DNA from: an uncultured Bacteroidales bacterium
GTDB lineage: Bacteria; Bacteroidota; Bacteroidia; Bacteroidales; Paludibacteraceae
Length of the DNA stretch: 32,960 nucleotides
Direction of reading: 5' to 3'
Assembly: GCA_902799875.1 (NCBI GenBank)
Contig: CADCCH010000020.1
Coordinates: 31,363-64,322 of the forward strand
The notes under the pieces were generated by a model. That model was not told where the DNA came from. It did not search any database and saw nothing but the letters and a program-made list of their open reading frames with translations. The translations under genes were made by a program, and so were the position numbers. Shown here piece by piece: positions 32,365 through 32,960 of this stretch; the first letter of the stretch is position 1; each line of letters opens with the position of its first letter.

Positions 32365-32392
32365 AGGTACAAAAAAAATCTGACATACACAA
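32362..32392 (-). promoter_or_regulatory. promoter of the 47-aa Cys-rich gene
   Basis: On the minus strand, TTG (32390-32392), 20-nt spacer (TGTATGTCAG plus a T8 tract plus G), TACCTTTG (32362-32369). The spacer is nearly identical to the bactofilin promoter, but without the upstream terminator arm. Confidence 0.9.
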
Positions 32393-32477
32393 GGATTCCA
32401 CCCAGAAAAACGCTAAGAGAGTTGATTTTCCACCCTAAAAATCAAAAATTCCACCCTAAAACCGCCCCAAAATTGAT

Positions 32478-32633
32478 GGGTAAAGTGACGGGTAAAGTGA
32501 CGGGTAAAGTGACGAATAAAGTGACGGAAAGAGCACACCCAAAAGTTCACCAAAAAGTTCGGAGAAAGGTTCGGAGAAAGGTTTGGAGAAAAAGTACATT
32601 GAAATGTACAATGAAAAGTACAATGACGATCAA
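32478..32633 (+). repeat. 12-bp minisatellite, about 12-13 units in perfect register
   Basis: GGGTAAAGTGAC x3 (32478-32513), GAATAAAGTGAC (32514), GGAAAGAGCACA (32526), CCCAAAAGTTCA (32538), CCAAAAAGTTCG (32550), GAGAAAGGTTCG (32562), GAGAAAGGTTTG (32574), GAGAAAAAGTAC (32586), ATTGAAATGTAC (32598), AATGAAAAGTAC (32610), AATGACGATCAA (32622-32633). No indels. In one frame it reads as 4-residue repeats GKVT, NKVT, PKVH, QKVR, RKVW, LKCT. Confidence 0.88.
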
Positions 32634-32688
32634 GAGAGGTGGGTGGAAAAGTGAGGGTTAAAACGCTACAGACAAACGCCACAGAAAA

Positions 32689-32909
32689 CTTGGATAACAT
32701 CCAAGCCAATGGACGATGTAACCCAAATTAGATTTGGGGCTAATGAACAAAGGACAGTTACTATCGGCAGAGTGTGGGCGGCTCGGTATAGCGGTATAGC
32801 GGAATAACGACAGGAGAGCGGGCAATCAGATTGCCCTGAAATGGAAGAAAGAGAAACGCGAGGCTGACGACTCGCGCACTTGACAAAGAGAAAACCGGAT
32901 GAAATCCGG
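32689..32909. repeat. run of perfect short hairpins with AT-N3-AT tips
   Basis: CTTGGAT-AAC-ATCCAAG (32689-32705), CCCAAAT-TAG-ATTTGGG (32722-32738), GGGCAAT-CAG-ATTGCCC (32820-32836), CGCGAG with CTCGCG (32857-32876) and CCGGAT-GAA-ATCCGG (32895-32909). Four of the five share the same tip geometry. No gene is seen here. Confidence 0.6.
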
Positions 32910-32960
32910 AGTAAGGGACAAACGTTATTTAAGACTAATGAAGGTGCTTAATGGTTCGAT

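Larger units (their letters stand above)
32393..32960. other. gene-poor region: minisatellite plus hairpin run
   Basis: No convincing gene. It holds repeated ATTCCACCC words (32395-32460), the 12-bp array (32478-32633), an 8-bp duplicate GGTATAGC (32786-32801), and five short hairpins (32689-32909). Open frames of 98-138 residues across the 12-bp array exist on both strands but are low-complexity and are not called. Confidence 0.6.

Noticed and set aside
32478..32633. CRISPR array
   Set aside because: Units are 12 bp, directly adjacent and without spacers; no cas genes are present.
32245..32661. 138-codon plus-strand frame over the 12-bp array
   Set aside because: Low-complexity, begins inside the Cys-rich gene and its promoter on the other strand, and the opposite strand is equally open. 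Treated as a repeat.
32413..32709. 98-codon minus-strand frame over the 12-bp array
   Set aside because: Same low-complexity repeat; direction of coding cannot be decided.

Overview
The window looks like a chromosomal segment of a member of the Bacteroidota, most likely order Bacteroidales. Three things point there. Promoters fit the Bacteroidota pattern TTG-N19/20-TAnnTTTG, with no obvious Shine-Dalgarno sites. Several type IX secretion (T9SS) parts are present: a PorE-like lipoprotein, PorD (DUF4835) and Plug (DUF5103). The gene order lysS-gpsA-pgi is one I know from Bacteroides. Species cannot be told from the sequence alone.

Layout. 1-2033: a small membrane protein, an ElaA-like GNAT acetyltransferase with an extra basic N-terminal domain, and a PrsW-type membrane protease. 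2164-24250: about 20 codirectional, mostly touching or overlapping genes. They are bactofilin, DUF1015, PorE-like, thyA, folA, ettA, tilS, aroE, DUF4831, porD, recN, rarA, hemW, a class A PBP, a TPR protein, a TraB/GumN-like protein, a small exported protein and an amidase_3-like secreted protein. This run mixes nucleotide synthesis, translation, DNA repair, wall synthesis and secretion. It is bracketed by two near-identical elements (2052-2101 and 24261-24317) in which an intrinsic terminator hairpin is merged with the next promoter. 24355-28214: lysS-gpsA-pgi, converging on plug (28192-29406, minus). The terminator serving pgi lies inside plug. 29407-30027: divergent promoters, tRNA-Thr(CGT), and a patch that looks like the scar of an integrated element: a 23-bp duplicate of the tRNA 3' end, hairpins and an 11-bp direct repeat. 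This patch ends where a flavin reductase-like gene is cut short. 30028-32331 (minus): that gene remnant, a DEDDh exonuclease, a BASS transporter, a 75-aa unknown protein and a 47-aa Cys-rich protein. 32332-32960: no convincing gene, but a 12-bp minisatellite and a run of perfect hairpins.

The most unusual signal is a set of short tandem arrays (7- or 8-bp units, about 4 copies) at gene junctions inside the long run. Each junction has a different unit. The upstream stop codon lies in an early unit and the next start codon lies at, inside or just after the array. Because 7 and 8 are not multiples of 3, each array puts stop codons in all three frames just before translation restarts. Related heptamer arrays also lie inside coding sequence, in aroE and in the signal peptide of the TraB-like gene. 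A second strong signal is that three promoters share a conserved spacer (TATGTCA plus a T-tract), not only the -33 and -7 boxes.
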